A stretch of DNA of 42,520 nucleotides, from NCBI GenBank assembly GCA_944320285.1, contig CALUGX010000011.1, positions 1 to 42,520 of the forward strand. Reading direction: 5' to 3'. Each line of letters opens with the position of its first letter. The first letter of the stretch is position 1. This document shows, piece after piece, positions 15,451 through 24,511 of the stretch. The notes below the pieces were generated by a model. That model saw nothing but the letters and a program-made list of their open reading frames with translations, had not been told where the DNA came from and searched no databases. The translations under genes and the position numbers were made by a program. This stretch comes from an uncultured Prevotella sp. (GTDB taxonomy: Bacteria > Bacteroidota > Bacteroidia > Bacteroidales > Bacteroidaceae).

Positions 15451-17490
15451 TCAAAGACTCAGTACGGCGTCACACCGGGCGGCTACGGCGTCGTGATGGG
15501 TGACGAAAATAAGCGTCTTGCCGGCATATTCGCGGCGCAGATTGGCCACGAGGCGGGTTTCCGTAGCGGCATCGAGGGCGGAAGTGGCCTCATCGAACAG
15601 CAGCACGTGACTTGGACGTAGCAAGGCGCGCGCCACGGCTATGCGCTGGGCCTGTCCCTCGCTAAGTCCCCCACCCTGCTCGCCGACGGCCGTGTCAAGG
15701 CCTCCGGGAAGGTCGTCAACAAAGTCGGCCTCGGCCGCTCGGAGTACACGGCGAATATCGTCGTCGGATGCGTCGGAGTTACCCATCAGCAGATTGTCAC
15801 GGATGGTGCCACTGAAAAGAGTGTTACCCTGCGGCACGTATGTGAAATTGCAGCGCGTTTTGGCCGAAACGGAAACCCGTTTGTCGCCACACACGAGCGA
15901 GACGTCGCCAGCAGCAGGCTCAACGAGAGCGAGAAGAAGGCGTATGAGCGTGGTCTTGCCGCGCCCCGTGACACCAACCACGGCTGTACAACTGCCTGCG
16001 GGAAACACGTATGAGAAACACTTTAGCACGGGGTCTTCACCCTTGGCATAACAAAACGTGACATCGCTGAAAACCACATCGGGCACGCACGGGGCGAACT
16101 CACGCCGGGCGTCATCTTCGGCGGCAAGCCGGTCAAGTTCACGCAGCCTGTCAACCGACGCGAACACCTCTACCAACGACGGCACTAAGCGGGCCATGTC
16201 GAGTATGGGATACTGCACCTTGCCCACGAGTTGCAGGAAGGCTGCCATCGTGCCGAACGTGATTACGTCCCGTCCGAGCAGCACCACGCCCCACGCGAAG
16301 ACTGCCAGATAGCACACGGCAAACGCCGCCGACACGAACGAGCGCGAAAGGATTGAGAACCGCGTGCGCCCCATCACCAGCCCGCGCAGGACCGACTGCC
16401 GGCTGTCTAGCTCTCCAACGCGGCCCGACTCCTGCTCAAGGGCCTTTATGACGGTGCGCTGTTGCAGGCTTTCCTGTATCGTGGCCTGTATCAGGCTGTC
16501 GCTTTGGCGTATTTGGCGGGTGTAGCGGTACATCTTCTTCATGTAAAACCTGCCGCCAAGCAGCATCACTGGAAACACACAAACAACGAGCCAAGGCAGC
16601 CAAGGATCGAGCAGACAGAAAAACACCAAGGCCACGACAAACTGGACGAACGACACTACAAAGGCGGGCAATGCGCCCGAAAGCAGGCCGACGACCGACG
16701 CCGTGTCTCGCTCAACGCGGTTGACCACGTCGCCAGTATGAAACCGCCCAAGCTCGACCCACCGGCTCGACATCAGACGTGAGAACACACCGCGGCGCAG
16801 TGAATTGCCCATACCCACCTGCAAACGCACGCCTATCCATGTTGCAACGGCATTACCGGCCAGCTGGAACACTACAATCGCGGCCAGCACTGCTATGCCG
16901 GCGGCCACGCCTCCTACGGCTGCGCCCGTGGCGACGTCGATCACGTGTTTGGAAAAATAGATGAACGCAAGCGACAGCATCACCGACACCATGCCCACGG
17001 CACAGCTCGACGCAATGCCCCAACAATAACCTGCGGACACGCCCTTGACATATCCGGCGTTAATCCGCAGCCTGACATAGCTGCGGCGCAACGACAAAAA
17101 CGCAAGGGCGAGCAGAGCCGACAACCGCCACGCCGCGCCGCGGGCGGCGTAAGTCTTACCCTTGCGACGGAAGGCCACGGCCACGCCCGCCACAGCGTCG
17201 GCATCGGCAGTTTCGGTCTGCAAGCGGTTGCCATCGCCCTGTAACACAAGTTTGCCGTCCTTGCGGCTTACCACCCTGTGAAGCACCACACCGCCCCCGG
17301 CGTTCTCGCGCACAAGCACCACATCGCCCCGACGTATGTCTTCGTAGCGGCAACGGCGCAGTGTTACACAGTCACGCCCCTCGACAAGGAAGGGCCTCAT
17401 GCTCCGTCCCTTCACCGCCACGGTGACATCGACGCCCTCGCGAAGAAGAGCGACCGCCTCACCGAAGAGTTTTTCATTATCAATATCCAT
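15451..17490 (-). CDS. Fusion of S26-type signal-peptidase-like domain and ABC exporter
   Basis: A 679-residue protein with two parts. Residues 1-115 match the S24/S26 serine peptidase fold in its Sec11/archaeal form: Ser 30 in KGRSMRPF, His 71 in VVLHRVV and Asp 86 in LQGDGN would make a Ser-His-Asp site. Residues about 140-430 form a six-helix exporter domain. The ATPase has Walker A GVTGRGKTT (506-514), signature LSEGQ (609-613), Walker B VLLFDEATSALD (629-640) and the switch His 665 in FVTHH. It may cut and export a peptide substrate, like peptidase-containing exporters, but with a serine instead of a cysteine peptidase domain. That role is inferred. It follows ompA after a terminator and repeat region. 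Confidence 0.88.
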   Translation of the reverse strand: MDIDNEKLFGEAVALLREGVDVTVAVKGRSMRPFLVEGRDCVTLRRCRYEDIRRGDVVLVRENAGGGVVLHRVVSRKDGKLVLQGDGNRLQTETADADAVAGVAVAFRRKGKTYAARGAAWRLSALLALAFLSLRRSYVRLRINAGYVKGVSAGYCWGIASSCAVGMVSVMLSLAFIYFSKHVIDVATGAAVGGVAAGIAVLAAIVVFQLAGNAVATWIGVRLQVGMGNSLRRGVFSRLMSSRWVELGRFHTGDVVNRVERDTASVVGLLSGALPAFVVSFVQFVVALVFFCLLDPWLPWLVVCVFPVMLLGGRFYMKKMYRYTRQIRQSDSLIQATIQESLQQRTVIKALEQESGRVGELDSRQSVLRGLVMGRTRFSILSRSFVSAAFAVCYLAVFAWGVVLLGRDVITFGTMAAFLQLVGKVQYPILDMARLVPSLVEVFASVDRLRELDRLAAEDDARREFAPCVPDVVFSDVTFCYAKGEDPVLKCFSYVFPAGSCTAVVGVTGRGKTTLIRLLLALVEPAAGDVSLVCGDKRVSVSAKTRCNFTYVPQGNTLFSGTIRDNLLMGNSDASDDDIRRVLRAAEADFVDDLPGGLDTAVGEQGGGLSEGQAQRIAVARALLRPSHVLLFDEATSALDAATETRLVANLRREYAGKTLIFVTHHDAVAARCDAVLSL

Positions 17491-17563
17491 CGCTTGTTTA
17501 GTAACTTTTTATTTTAGTTAAGGCGTTGTGCCGTCTAAACGCCAACACCATAACATAAGAAAA

Positions 17564-17595
17564 TGCCCGCAAACAATCCTTTACGTTTGCGGGCA
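17564..17595 (-). terminator. Terminator downstream of the OmpA-family gene
   Basis: TGCCCGCAAAC and GTTTGCGGGCA form a perfect 11-bp stem with a 10-nt loop. On the minus strand it is followed by TTTTCTTAT. It separates the OmpA gene from the peptidase-ABC gene. Confidence 0.88.
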
Positions 17596-17632
17596 TATAA
17601 ATCACTGACAGTCAAACGGTTATATCCGTCGC

Positions 17633-17725
17633 TGCAAAAGGTGCCCAATCGCAGTCCCATTAGGCACCTTTTACGATACGAAAGGGCACCTTTTACATTG
17701 CCGTTTGCCGTCTTTTGCAAAACGA
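17633..17725. repeat. 22-bp repeat family, copies downstream of the OmpA-family gene
   Basis: Several degenerate copies occur: read on the minus strand, GTAAAAGGTGCC starts twice 22 nt apart, and a third copy faces the other way. AAAAGGTGCC (17636-17645) and GGCACCTTTT (17663-17672) form a perfect 10-bp stem. AAAGGGCACCTTTT (17681-17694) is itself almost palindromic. Confidence 0.7.
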
Positions 17726-17748
17726 TGCTTATCAGCACGCAAAAATGC

Positions 17749-19491
17749 TTACTGCTTCTCAATCACATAATTGATGCGCACCTTTACGCAACGGTTCAGC
17801 TTGGCGTTAAGTCCGCGCGTACTCTTGTCGTTCACGATACCGATAGGGTCGGTCAGCGCGTTCAGCGAGAAGCTGTTGCGGCCTATGCTCTTGAACGCCC
17901 CGCTGTCACGTAGCCACTGTATTACGGTGCGCGCACGGTTGTAGGCAAGCGTCTTGTTGCGCTCAAGGCCTACGTTCTCGGCATCCTCGCCTACGTAGTT
18001 GTCCTGGCTCGTAGCCAATCCTTCGGCCGAAACAAACTGTATGCGTCCGTTCTCAAAGATGTTTTTCAGCTCTGTCACCGTGGCGTTATCGGCATACTCT
18101 GCAATGCTTGCGCCGTCGCCCTCAACGGCGGCGTAGATATCGGCAAAGCTGTACAGGTCGGCGTCGTCGTCAACAGTCATGTTCTGCTTCACGAGGTCGA
18201 GGCCGGTGTGGGCGTTCAGTCCGTAAGACCGGCTCTCCTTATAGTTGTCGGCGGACATGAGCTTTTGTGTTGACGTTTCGGTGTCAACACGGTAATACCA
18301 CGTCTTTCCGCCTGAATATATCGGTGCGTAATAATATCCCGCCTTGTCCTTAAAAGCGTTCATGCTGGCGGCATCCATATCGAGCGATATGGGCGAGGAC
18401 GACATCTCGTAACCGCGCGCCACACCTTCTGGCACAGCCTCACCCGTGGGTATATCTTCCGTTTTAAGCGACACAAGCGAACGGCCCGATGCGAGTGCCG
18501 AGGCTACGGCGTCAGTGTCGGCAAAGCGTTTCTGGGTGAACACACCCGACGCTAAATAATCAATGGCGTTAACATCCGAGCTGCTTACTATCGGGGCATC
18601 GTCGCGACCGGAATAGTTGTTCGGGAAGAACACGTAGAACACCATCGTCTTATATTCCGGACAGTTGGGTTCCGGCAGTATGGTGTTGTTGATGTAAACA
18701 GGCTCCTCGCATTGCAAGCACCTATCCCAATGGCGCTTCTTGAAGTAGTAGGTGAGGCCGATACTAAGCCCGACGTTGGCGTCGAACCAGTGGCTGTCCT
18801 CGCCCGTACCTTTCAGGGTTACGGCGTCGAAGTTGGTCTGGTAGAGTATGGCGTGCGCCTTTACGTCGAGCGAGATGTCCTTCTTCTTGCTGAAGAAGCG
18901 GCTGTACTGCAACTCGAAGTGCCCGCTCCACTCGTTGCGCTGTGCCTCGATGCCGTAATGATGTAACGCGCCGAGACCGACCGAGGCGATAAACTGGTTC
19001 ATCAGTTTGCCAGACTCCTTGCCCTCGTAACCGCAGAAGAGACGTGAAAGGTTGAACATTGCGTTCACACTGAAATCGAGCCATTTCATCTTCGTCTTCC
19101 AGTAAGGCGTGCCGTCGTCTGCGATGAGCTGATCGCCCTTTGCAAACATGGTCTCTTCCTTGCTGTACCCCTTGGAATTACCCATGCCGAACTGGAACTT
19201 TACGCCGATGCCCGGAGTGAACCATTTACCGACGCCGACCTTGAAGTCGGGCGAAATCAGTCCGCCGAAGTCACCAACGCTGCCGTAATCACCGGCGAAG
19301 GCGTGTGCGCCTATTTCGCCGAATACAAACCAGTTGTCCCAAAACCTGTTTGTGACAACACGATAGTGGTCGTCAGTGGGCTGCGGCTGAACAGTCGCTT
19401 CGCCCCGGACAGTGTCGCTCACCACTGTTTGAGCGCCTGCGCCGCCGCATATCAACAGCAACGTCAGGATAAGAAGCATTAACTTTCTCAT
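17749..19491 (-). CDS. OmpA family outer membrane protein
   Basis: A 580-residue protein with a signal peptide (MRKLMLLILTLLLICGGAGA, cleavage near AQT). The N-terminal part (to about residue 260) has the alternating pattern of an outer membrane beta-barrel and mentions such as GEIGAHAFAGDYG seen in Bacteroidota OmpA-like porins. A linker with an acidic, Ser-rich domain follows. The C-terminal 130 residues form a divergent OmpA peptidoglycan-binding domain, with LERNKTLAYNRARTVIQWL replacing the usual NxxLSxxRA helix. ATG 19491 is chosen because the codon at 19500 is TTG and the signal peptide starts better at MRKL. It likely anchors the outer membrane to the cell wall and is probably independent of the polysaccharide genes. 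Confidence 0.85.
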   Translation of the reverse strand: MRKLMLLILTLLLICGGAGAQTVVSDTVRGEATVQPQPTDDHYRVVTNRFWDNWFVFGEIGAHAFAGDYGSVGDFGGLISPDFKVGVGKWFTPGIGVKFQFGMGNSKGYSKEETMFAKGDQLIADDGTPYWKTKMKWLDFSVNAMFNLSRLFCGYEGKESGKLMNQFIASVGLGALHHYGIEAQRNEWSGHFELQYSRFFSKKKDISLDVKAHAILYQTNFDAVTLKGTGEDSHWFDANVGLSIGLTYYFKKRHWDRCLQCEEPVYINNTILPEPNCPEYKTMVFYVFFPNNYSGRDDAPIVSSSDVNAIDYLASGVFTQKRFADTDAVASALASGRSLVSLKTEDIPTGEAVPEGVARGYEMSSSPISLDMDAASMNAFKDKAGYYYAPIYSGGKTWYYRVDTETSTQKLMSADNYKESRSYGLNAHTGLDLVKQNMTVDDDADLYSFADIYAAVEGDGASIAEYADNATVTELKNIFENGRIQFVSAEGLATSQDNYVGEDAENVGLERNKTLAYNRARTVIQWLRDSGAFKSIGRNSFSLNALTDPIGIVNDKSTRGLNAKLNRCVKVRINYVIEKQ

Positions 19492-19554
19492 AATTATCAA
19501 AAATTAAAAAACACAGTTATTTATTTTCAGTAGTTAATTAAGGTTTGAATGGCC

Positions 19555-19585
19555 ATTACTCCCTACGGTTGCTAAGCAGGTAAGA
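19555..19585. repeat. Copy 1 of an 18-bp dispersed intergenic repeat
   Basis: CTCCCTACGGTTGCTAAG at 19560-19577 matches CTCCCTGCGGTCGCTAAG near 32016 with two transitions. Both copies lie in gaps between genes of the polysaccharide locus. Function unknown. Confidence 0.5.
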
Positions 19586-19657
19586 CCGATGTTCCATTAA
19601 TGAACAATGGACAACGGACAATGAATAATTTATCCACGTCATGACATCCTTTGTTTT

Positions 19658-20788
19658 TCACCCTTCATTCTCCACTCTAATCCCCAGCCTCTTTACCGCC
19701 TTGCTGAACATGAAGAAGAAGGACTCGCCGGGCATCAGGCGGAACAGATGCAGGCTGCGCTTCGCCCAGAACAAGCCGTTCCCGGCTATGCGCACAGGCG
19801 AAAACCTTGTACGGTTTCCCTTGCTCTCGCGCTCCGCTTTAAGGACATATCCGTCGCCAATGAATATGTCATAGAGCAACGCCGTGGCCTTGTCACCACG
19901 GCATTGGCTCGAAACGCCGCCAAACAGATATGCTTCGATGAAGCGGAACAACGCCCGGCTGAAACGCCACGCGCCGAAATGTCTCAACATCTGTTCAAGC
20001 CGAGCCATGTCAACACCCGCGCGCCTCAACATCACGGCCACGTCGCACACCTGCTTCAGGCCGATACCGTATGACAAGACATGACGGCGCAGATGTAGGA
20101 TGAGACAGACTAAGTAAAACTCCGTTCCGCCGTCCGCCACAGACAGAGCCTTCACACCGCCACGCATACGCCCGGCCATATCTGCGGAGGTGCGCTTCAG
20201 ACGGGCGTTCATGAACGGGTTGTAAAGCGTTTCATACGCAGGATGGAACTCAACCCTGAACCTTCTGCCGGCGTAACGCGGACGCCATTCACCGCAAAGG
20301 GCCGCAGGGCTTGCGTCGTAAAGCTGTTCAACTATAATGTCGCCGCTCTCGTAAAAGTACGTTAAGCCGTTATCCTGCAACACCCGGCACAACTTATCCC
20401 AACCACTGTGCACAACGATGTCAATGTCGCCGTAACAGCGGTGCAACGGATGGGGATACCAAGCGGCAACGGACGTACCTTTGAACACCGACGCCTCTAT
20501 ACAGTTGGCGGCAAGCAGACCGAGCAACCACTTGCCCTGGCGCGCCATCTCGTCGTTAATCATTTCGAGATGCAACAGGTGGGCAACCCACTCATGCCAC
20601 AATCCCGGCGGCGGCCGCAAGCCTGAAGCGGCTATGCCGTCGGCCACGACGCCTTGGACGGCCTGACGGAGCGATAAGCTAAACAAAGCGTTCCAGTCAC
20701 AACCGCTAACGTCAACATCCTGTTCCGCACCGCCAAAGCCAAGCCCTATGCGCAAGAAATGGAAAAGATATTTCTCCGTATCATCCAT
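19658..20788 (-). CDS. Nucleotidyltransferase family protein (PF14907-like)
   Basis: A 376-residue member of the uncharacterised nucleotidyltransferase family often found in exopolysaccharide and peptide-modification clusters. Key parts are VFKGTSVAAWYP (101-112), preceding the metal-binding signature RCYGDIDIVV (117-126), in which the two Asp would hold the metal. The rest is helical with many His and Arg. It overlaps the upstream glycosyltransferase gene by 8 bp (20781-20788), so it belongs to the polysaccharide operon. In known clusters the family occurs with PqqD-like proteins and with HPr-kinase-like or asparagine-synthase-like genes; here only the PqqD-like protein and peptidase-ABC fusion are near. 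The reaction is not known. Confidence 0.85.
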   Translation of the reverse strand: MDDTEKYLFHFLRIGLGFGGAEQDVDVSGCDWNALFSLSLRQAVQGVVADGIAASGLRPPPGLWHEWVAHLLHLEMINDEMARQGKWLLGLLAANCIEASVFKGTSVAAWYPHPLHRCYGDIDIVVHSGWDKLCRVLQDNGLTYFYESGDIIVEQLYDASPAALCGEWRPRYAGRRFRVEFHPAYETLYNPFMNARLKRTSADMAGRMRGGVKALSVADGGTEFYLVCLILHLRRHVLSYGIGLKQVCDVAVMLRRAGVDMARLEQMLRHFGAWRFSRALFRFIEAYLFGGVSSQCRGDKATALLYDIFIGDGYVLKAERESKGNRTRFSPVRIAGNGLFWAKRSLHLFRLMPGESFFFMFSKAVKRLGIRVENEG

Positions 20789-21557
20789 TATGAAATGTCC
20801 TTCTCAATTTCGCGTCGATAAACTGGGGTATTTTCCAGGCCATCTTCATCAACTTCTCAGGCACGCCCCAGAAACCATGTGACCTATACATCCTTACGTC
20901 TTCTGCCCACACACGGCCCATACCGGCACCGCCCGTAGACAGTCCGCCCATGCGCATCTTAACTAAATATTTGTCAAGATATTCCACACGCAACCTGTTT
21001 TCATAAAGATACCTCACAAGAAAATCAGAGTCTGAAGCTATCTTATAGCTCTCGTCATACAAGCCGCAACGCTCCAGCACTTCACGGCGGATGTACACCG
21101 TAGGGTGCAAAGGCAACCAGCCGAACCTGACTTTCCACCGGCGGTAACGCCCGCTAACCCAGTTGCGTACCACTCTATCCGTATCCGCTGCGTCAACATA
21201 CAACCCGTTGCCGTAAACAAGGTCTGCACCTGTGTTGCAGAACACGCGAACAATGTCCGTAATTACATGGGGACTGTAAAAGAAGTCATCCGAATGAAGC
21301 AGCCCCACGATATCGCCAGAAGCAAGGTTTATGCCCTTGTTTATCGCCTCATACATCCCGCCGTCAGGCTCTGACACGATTTTAGTCATACGCTTCTCGC
21401 CTTCGTAGTGACGTATCACGGCGAGAGAGTTGTCACAACTTGCCCCGTCGATTATCAAATATTCAATGTCGGGATAGTCTTGGGCCAAAACGCTCTCGAT
21501 TGTCTGGCCTATAGTAGCCTCTCGATTAAAACAAGATGTTATTATCGTTACCTTCAT
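20781..21557 (-). CDS. Glycosyltransferase family 2 (WcaA-like)
   Basis: A 258-residue GT-A glycosyltransferase that would add a sugar from a nucleotide donor on the cytoplasmic face of the membrane. The Rossmann start is VTIITSCFNREATIGQTI, the nucleotide region is IEYLIIDGASCDNS (31-44), and the metal-binding DXD-like motif is HSDD (88-91). The acceptor side LPLHPTVYIRREVLERCGLYDE is typical of the subgroup that includes WcaA and PssA. Sugar specificity cannot be read. Its stop overlaps the start of the PF14907 gene. Confidence 0.88.
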   Translation of the reverse strand: MKVTIITSCFNREATIGQTIESVLAQDYPDIEYLIIDGASCDNSLAVIRHYEGEKRMTKIVSEPDGGMYEAINKGINLASGDIVGLLHSDDFFYSPHVITDIVRVFCNTGADLVYGNGLYVDAADTDRVVRNWVSGRYRRWKVRFGWLPLHPTVYIRREVLERCGLYDESYKIASDSDFLVRYLYENRLRVEYLDKYLVKMRMGGLSTGGAGMGRVWAEDVRMYRSHGFWGVPEKLMKMAWKIPQFIDAKLRRTFHNG

Positions 21558-21591
21558 TTGCCTTATGTATCACTCACGACACACAGAAAAA

Positions 21592-22470
21592 CTAAATTCC
21601 ATATTCACTCCTGATGTACGCTTTTATCTTCTCTGCGTCAAAGTTGAAACGCTTTTTTATCTCGTAAACCTTGGCATCGGCCAGCGTCCTGTACCACCAC
21701 CCTTGCAGGAAATGCCATAGGAAGCCTTCCTTGCCGTCAAGGAAACCTAAGCGGAAGAAATATCGGTAAACAAAAAAAGCAAACGCCCTGAAGAACAATG
21801 GCAACTTAACATATAACAATTTGCCCTTGCGTACAAAATTCGTATGCGCTCCGGAATTTATCTTATTGTCAAGCATTCCGTATTCTGTCATCAACAGGTC
21901 GGCAGCCTCGCGGGTGGAATAGCCGTTGTGCTTGGCGGTCCACCAAGCCAGGCCGTTCAGGTTGTCGTCATAAAACGGCCCCTTCAAATCCTCAACCACG
22001 CCCCCGCTAACCTGTATGTGCTCGTCCATCAGCCTGTTTTCACAGCTGGCAAAGCCATACCTGAAAAGCCTCAACAATATCAAGGGGACGATGCCGTGCC
22101 GGATGTAACGCCCCATGAAGATGCGCCGGCACGGAGCAGTAAAGCCGTTTACGCCGGCGGCGGCGTGCGGCAAACATTCATTTAACTCTTTTACCAGGCT
22201 ATCGGACAAATATTCGTCGGCATCCATACGCCATACCCATTCGGTAGTTATGGGCAGGTTGGCCAATGCCCAATTAAACTGACGGAAATGATTTACCCAT
22301 ATGTTCCGATACACTTTCGCCCCCATCGCCGTGGCTATTTCAACAGTCTTGTCGGTGGAATACGAATCGACAACGAAAATTTCCTTAGCAAACTTACGTG
22401 CATTGTCAATGCACCGCCTTATGTGAAGCTCCTCATTGAACGTCAATATGATGACTGAAATATCAAGCAT
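21592..22470 (-). CDS. Glycosyltransferase family 2 (WaaE/KdtX-like)
   Basis: A 292-residue GT-A enzyme of the group that includes WaaE and similar LPS or capsule transferases. It starts LDISVIILTFNEELHIRRC, carries IFVVDSYSTDKT (31-42) and the metal-binding motif RMDADEYL (81-88). The C-terminal part has basic and aromatic helices (FFRAFAFFVYRYFFRLGF) that may attach to the membrane. I chose ATG 22470 over a GTG at 22491 because the family begins at this Met. It lies 40 bp behind the six-HTH gene and 34 bp before the next glycosyltransferase. Confidence 0.88.
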   Translation of the reverse strand: MLDISVIILTFNEELHIRRCIDNARKFAKEIFVVDSYSTDKTVEIATAMGAKVYRNIWVNHFRQFNWALANLPITTEWVWRMDADEYLSDSLVKELNECLPHAAAGVNGFTAPCRRIFMGRYIRHGIVPLILLRLFRYGFASCENRLMDEHIQVSGGVVEDLKGPFYDDNLNGLAWWTAKHNGYSTREAADLLMTEYGMLDNKINSGAHTNFVRKGKLLYVKLPLFFRAFAFFVYRYFFRLGFLDGKEGFLWHFLQGWWYRTLADAKVYEIKKRFNFDAEKIKAYIRSEYGI

Positions 22471-22510
22471 TGTATTATTATCCTTTGTCACACAAAAATA
22501 ACCTACCCTG

Positions 22511-23824
22511 TTATTTTGCCTTTAAGCGTGCCACAAGTTCCTTATGCCGTGCCAACGCTTCAGGATGATTACGGCGTATGAAGCCGCTAACCGTCTTATA
22601 TACCAAGCCCAGCCGCGCAGCGATTGAACGCAGACTCTCGGTCGTAGTGGTGTAAAGGTGGACGGCCTCGGCATATTTCTCATGTATGACGCGCGACATT
22701 GTCCGCCCGTCAGCCATACGCATCATGCCGTGTCTGTGCGCCAGTTCTGGTTCGTGCTTGTGCAGGTAGGCCCTGAACACATCCGGATTAAAACCAAATT
22801 CAGCCGCAACCTTGGCCACAGGCCGAGGCTTCTGGCGCAAGCTCTCGATAGCCGAGGCGTATTTAGCAGCTACGGGTTTCATGCGCCGTGGCATACGCCG
22901 AAGGTCTGTGCCGTCACCAGCGCCTCCATGTATGCCGAAACGTTCAAGCACCAAATCCTTATGCCACTTGTAAAGATAAGCACGGAAGCCCTCCGAAGAC
23001 ACGCCTGTCCGACGGACAATCTCTTTCACCGTCAACGATGTGGACTTGTATAATGACAAGGCGACGGCATACTTCTCTTCCGTGGCGGGCGACGGCTTGT
23101 AAGTCCTCCCGTTGCCGGAGAGTCCGCCGTAAGTCTTCACCGACGACGCGGCGGCTTCGCGCTCTTTGCGTTTTTTCACCAAGACGTCTTTATGGTAAAA
23201 GCGCAAATGCTGGCTCAGTCCGCTTTCTGACACGCCACACTTTTCGGCTATCTCGGCCACGGTCATGTCCGTTGTGCGGTAAAGCTCCACCGCCCCGGCG
23301 TATTGCTCCACACATTCAGGCCGTGCACCGTGCCATACATTTTCGCTAAGGCACAATTTACTGCGCAGACTTTCACGCCTAACAAGAATGTCAGAATAAT
23401 GCACACGCATGAAATTTGCCAATGCCGTAGCATCAAGCCCGTAACGCCGCGCTATCTGCGAAATGTTCATTTCTATGTAATCAGGCGAACAGCAAGCCGC
23501 CACTGCATCCTTATATTTGGCGTGCGCCACGGCGTTCTGCCTGCCCACCTGCAACATCTTGACACCGTGCAGATCGCCACCATCGGCCTTAAAACCGTTG
23601 CGCCGCAACACCAACCCACGCCAATACCGCCGCAAATAGTTGCCCAGTGCGCCCGCACTTACGCCGCACGCCTCGGCAATCTTACACAGGGCGATGTCCG
23701 TATCGGCATAAAGGCTGACGGCCACGGCATATTTACGGTGTAAGGCCTCTCTCCGCAACAACCGTGCACGCTCCCTTGCCGGCAATTCTGCGCATTCGTC
23801 GCTGGTTCGCTTGTTGCTCGTCAC
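22511..23824 (-). CDS. Protein with six tandem helix-turn-helix repeats
   Basis: A 437-residue protein built almost wholly of six repeats that start near residues 31, 103, 174, 251, 321 and 383. Each unit begins KYA.A..LY, continues with a helix-turn-helix such as TVAEIAEKCGVSESGLSQHLR and ends RxxxxLVxR. Linkers are basic. It has no ATPase, ligand-binding or membrane segment. The start is GTG 23824, which overlaps the stop of the acetyltransferase gene as GTGA, so translation is coupled. I do not recognise a named family. Binding to several adjacent DNA sites is a reasonable inference, perhaps to the repeat sequences in this locus, but nothing proves it. Confidence 0.8.
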   Translation of the reverse strand: MTSNKRTSDECAELPARERARLLRREALHRKYAVAVSLYADTDIALCKIAEACGVSAGALGNYLRRYWRGLVLRRNGFKADGGDLHGVKMLQVGRQNAVAHAKYKDAVAACCSPDYIEMNISQIARRYGLDATALANFMRVHYSDILVRRESLRSKLCLSENVWHGARPECVEQYAGAVELYRTTDMTVAEIAEKCGVSESGLSQHLRFYHKDVLVKKRKEREAAASSVKTYGGLSGNGRTYKPSPATEEKYAVALSLYKSTSLTVKEIVRRTGVSSEGFRAYLYKWHKDLVLERFGIHGGAGDGTDLRRMPRRMKPVAAKYASAIESLRQKPRPVAKVAAEFGFNPDVFRAYLHKHEPELAHRHGMMRMADGRTMSRVIHEKYAEAVHLYTTTTESLRSIAARLGLVYKTVSGFIRRNHPEALARHKELVARLKAK

Positions 23825-24405
23825 TCGTTTGCACGCCACTTGCCAGCAGACTGCCCGTCTGCTGATAAAACTCTTTTTTTCAATTCCTTTGCAGGATTGC
23901 CGCCGACCACAGTCCACGGCTCAACGTCTTTGAAAACGACGGCACGCGCACCTACTACCGCCCCTTCACCCACGGTGACGCCCGGCCCTACAAAGGCCTC
24001 GGCCGCCACCCACGCCCTATCGCCAATCCGTATGGGGTGCTCGGTCTGCTCATGGCGTGGCGAGGCAATGTCATGAGAAGCCGTACACAAAAAGCACCTC
24101 TGGCTCACCGTGGCATTAACGCCTATCTCCACTATGGCCGCATTGTAACAATCTACGCCTGACGCGAGGCAGGCATGGGCCTTCATCACCAAATTCCACG
24201 GCATAAAAATCTTTGCCGACGCATACACATTAGCAGTCCCGGTAATCTTCGCCCCGAAGCAACGCAACAGAAAACGCTTCCACGGCATAAGCGTACTTTT
24301 GGGAAAAGGCCGTGCCAACAGCGTCCAGCAAACCGTCCAAAGCATACGCCTCACGCGGTTGGCCGTGGTGTAAGGAGACTTAAAATGCACGTAATCAATA
24401 TCCAT
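23821..24405 (-). CDS. Colanic acid biosynthesis-type acetyltransferase (WcaF-like)
   Basis: A 194-residue left-handed beta-helix acyltransferase, likely adding acetyl groups to a sugar of the polysaccharide. The start with FKSPYTTANRVRRMLWTVCWTLLARPFPK matches the WcaF group, and the hexapeptide coils follow from about residue 55 to 165 (IVEIGVNATVS, IGDRAWVAAEAFVGPGVTVGEGAVVGARAVV) with the end GNPAKELKKR. The catalytic His is probably in TASHDIAS. The gene follows the GT4 gene after a 139-bp gap that holds repeats and overlaps the six-HTH gene by four bases. Confidence 0.9.
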   Translation of the reverse strand: MDIDYVHFKSPYTTANRVRRMLWTVCWTLLARPFPKSTLMPWKRFLLRCFGAKITGTANVYASAKIFMPWNLVMKAHACLASGVDCYNAAIVEIGVNATVSQRCFLCTASHDIASPRHEQTEHPIRIGDRAWVAAEAFVGPGVTVGEGAVVGARAVVFKDVEPWTVVGGNPAKELKKRVLSADGQSAGKWRANE

Positions 24406-24511
24406 AAGGCTAACACCGAACGCCGGTGTTTTTCGCTTTTATGCAACATTTTTCAAACATTCCACAACCCACTGATAATCAAAAACTTACCAATATGTGC
24501 CATTTTAGACT

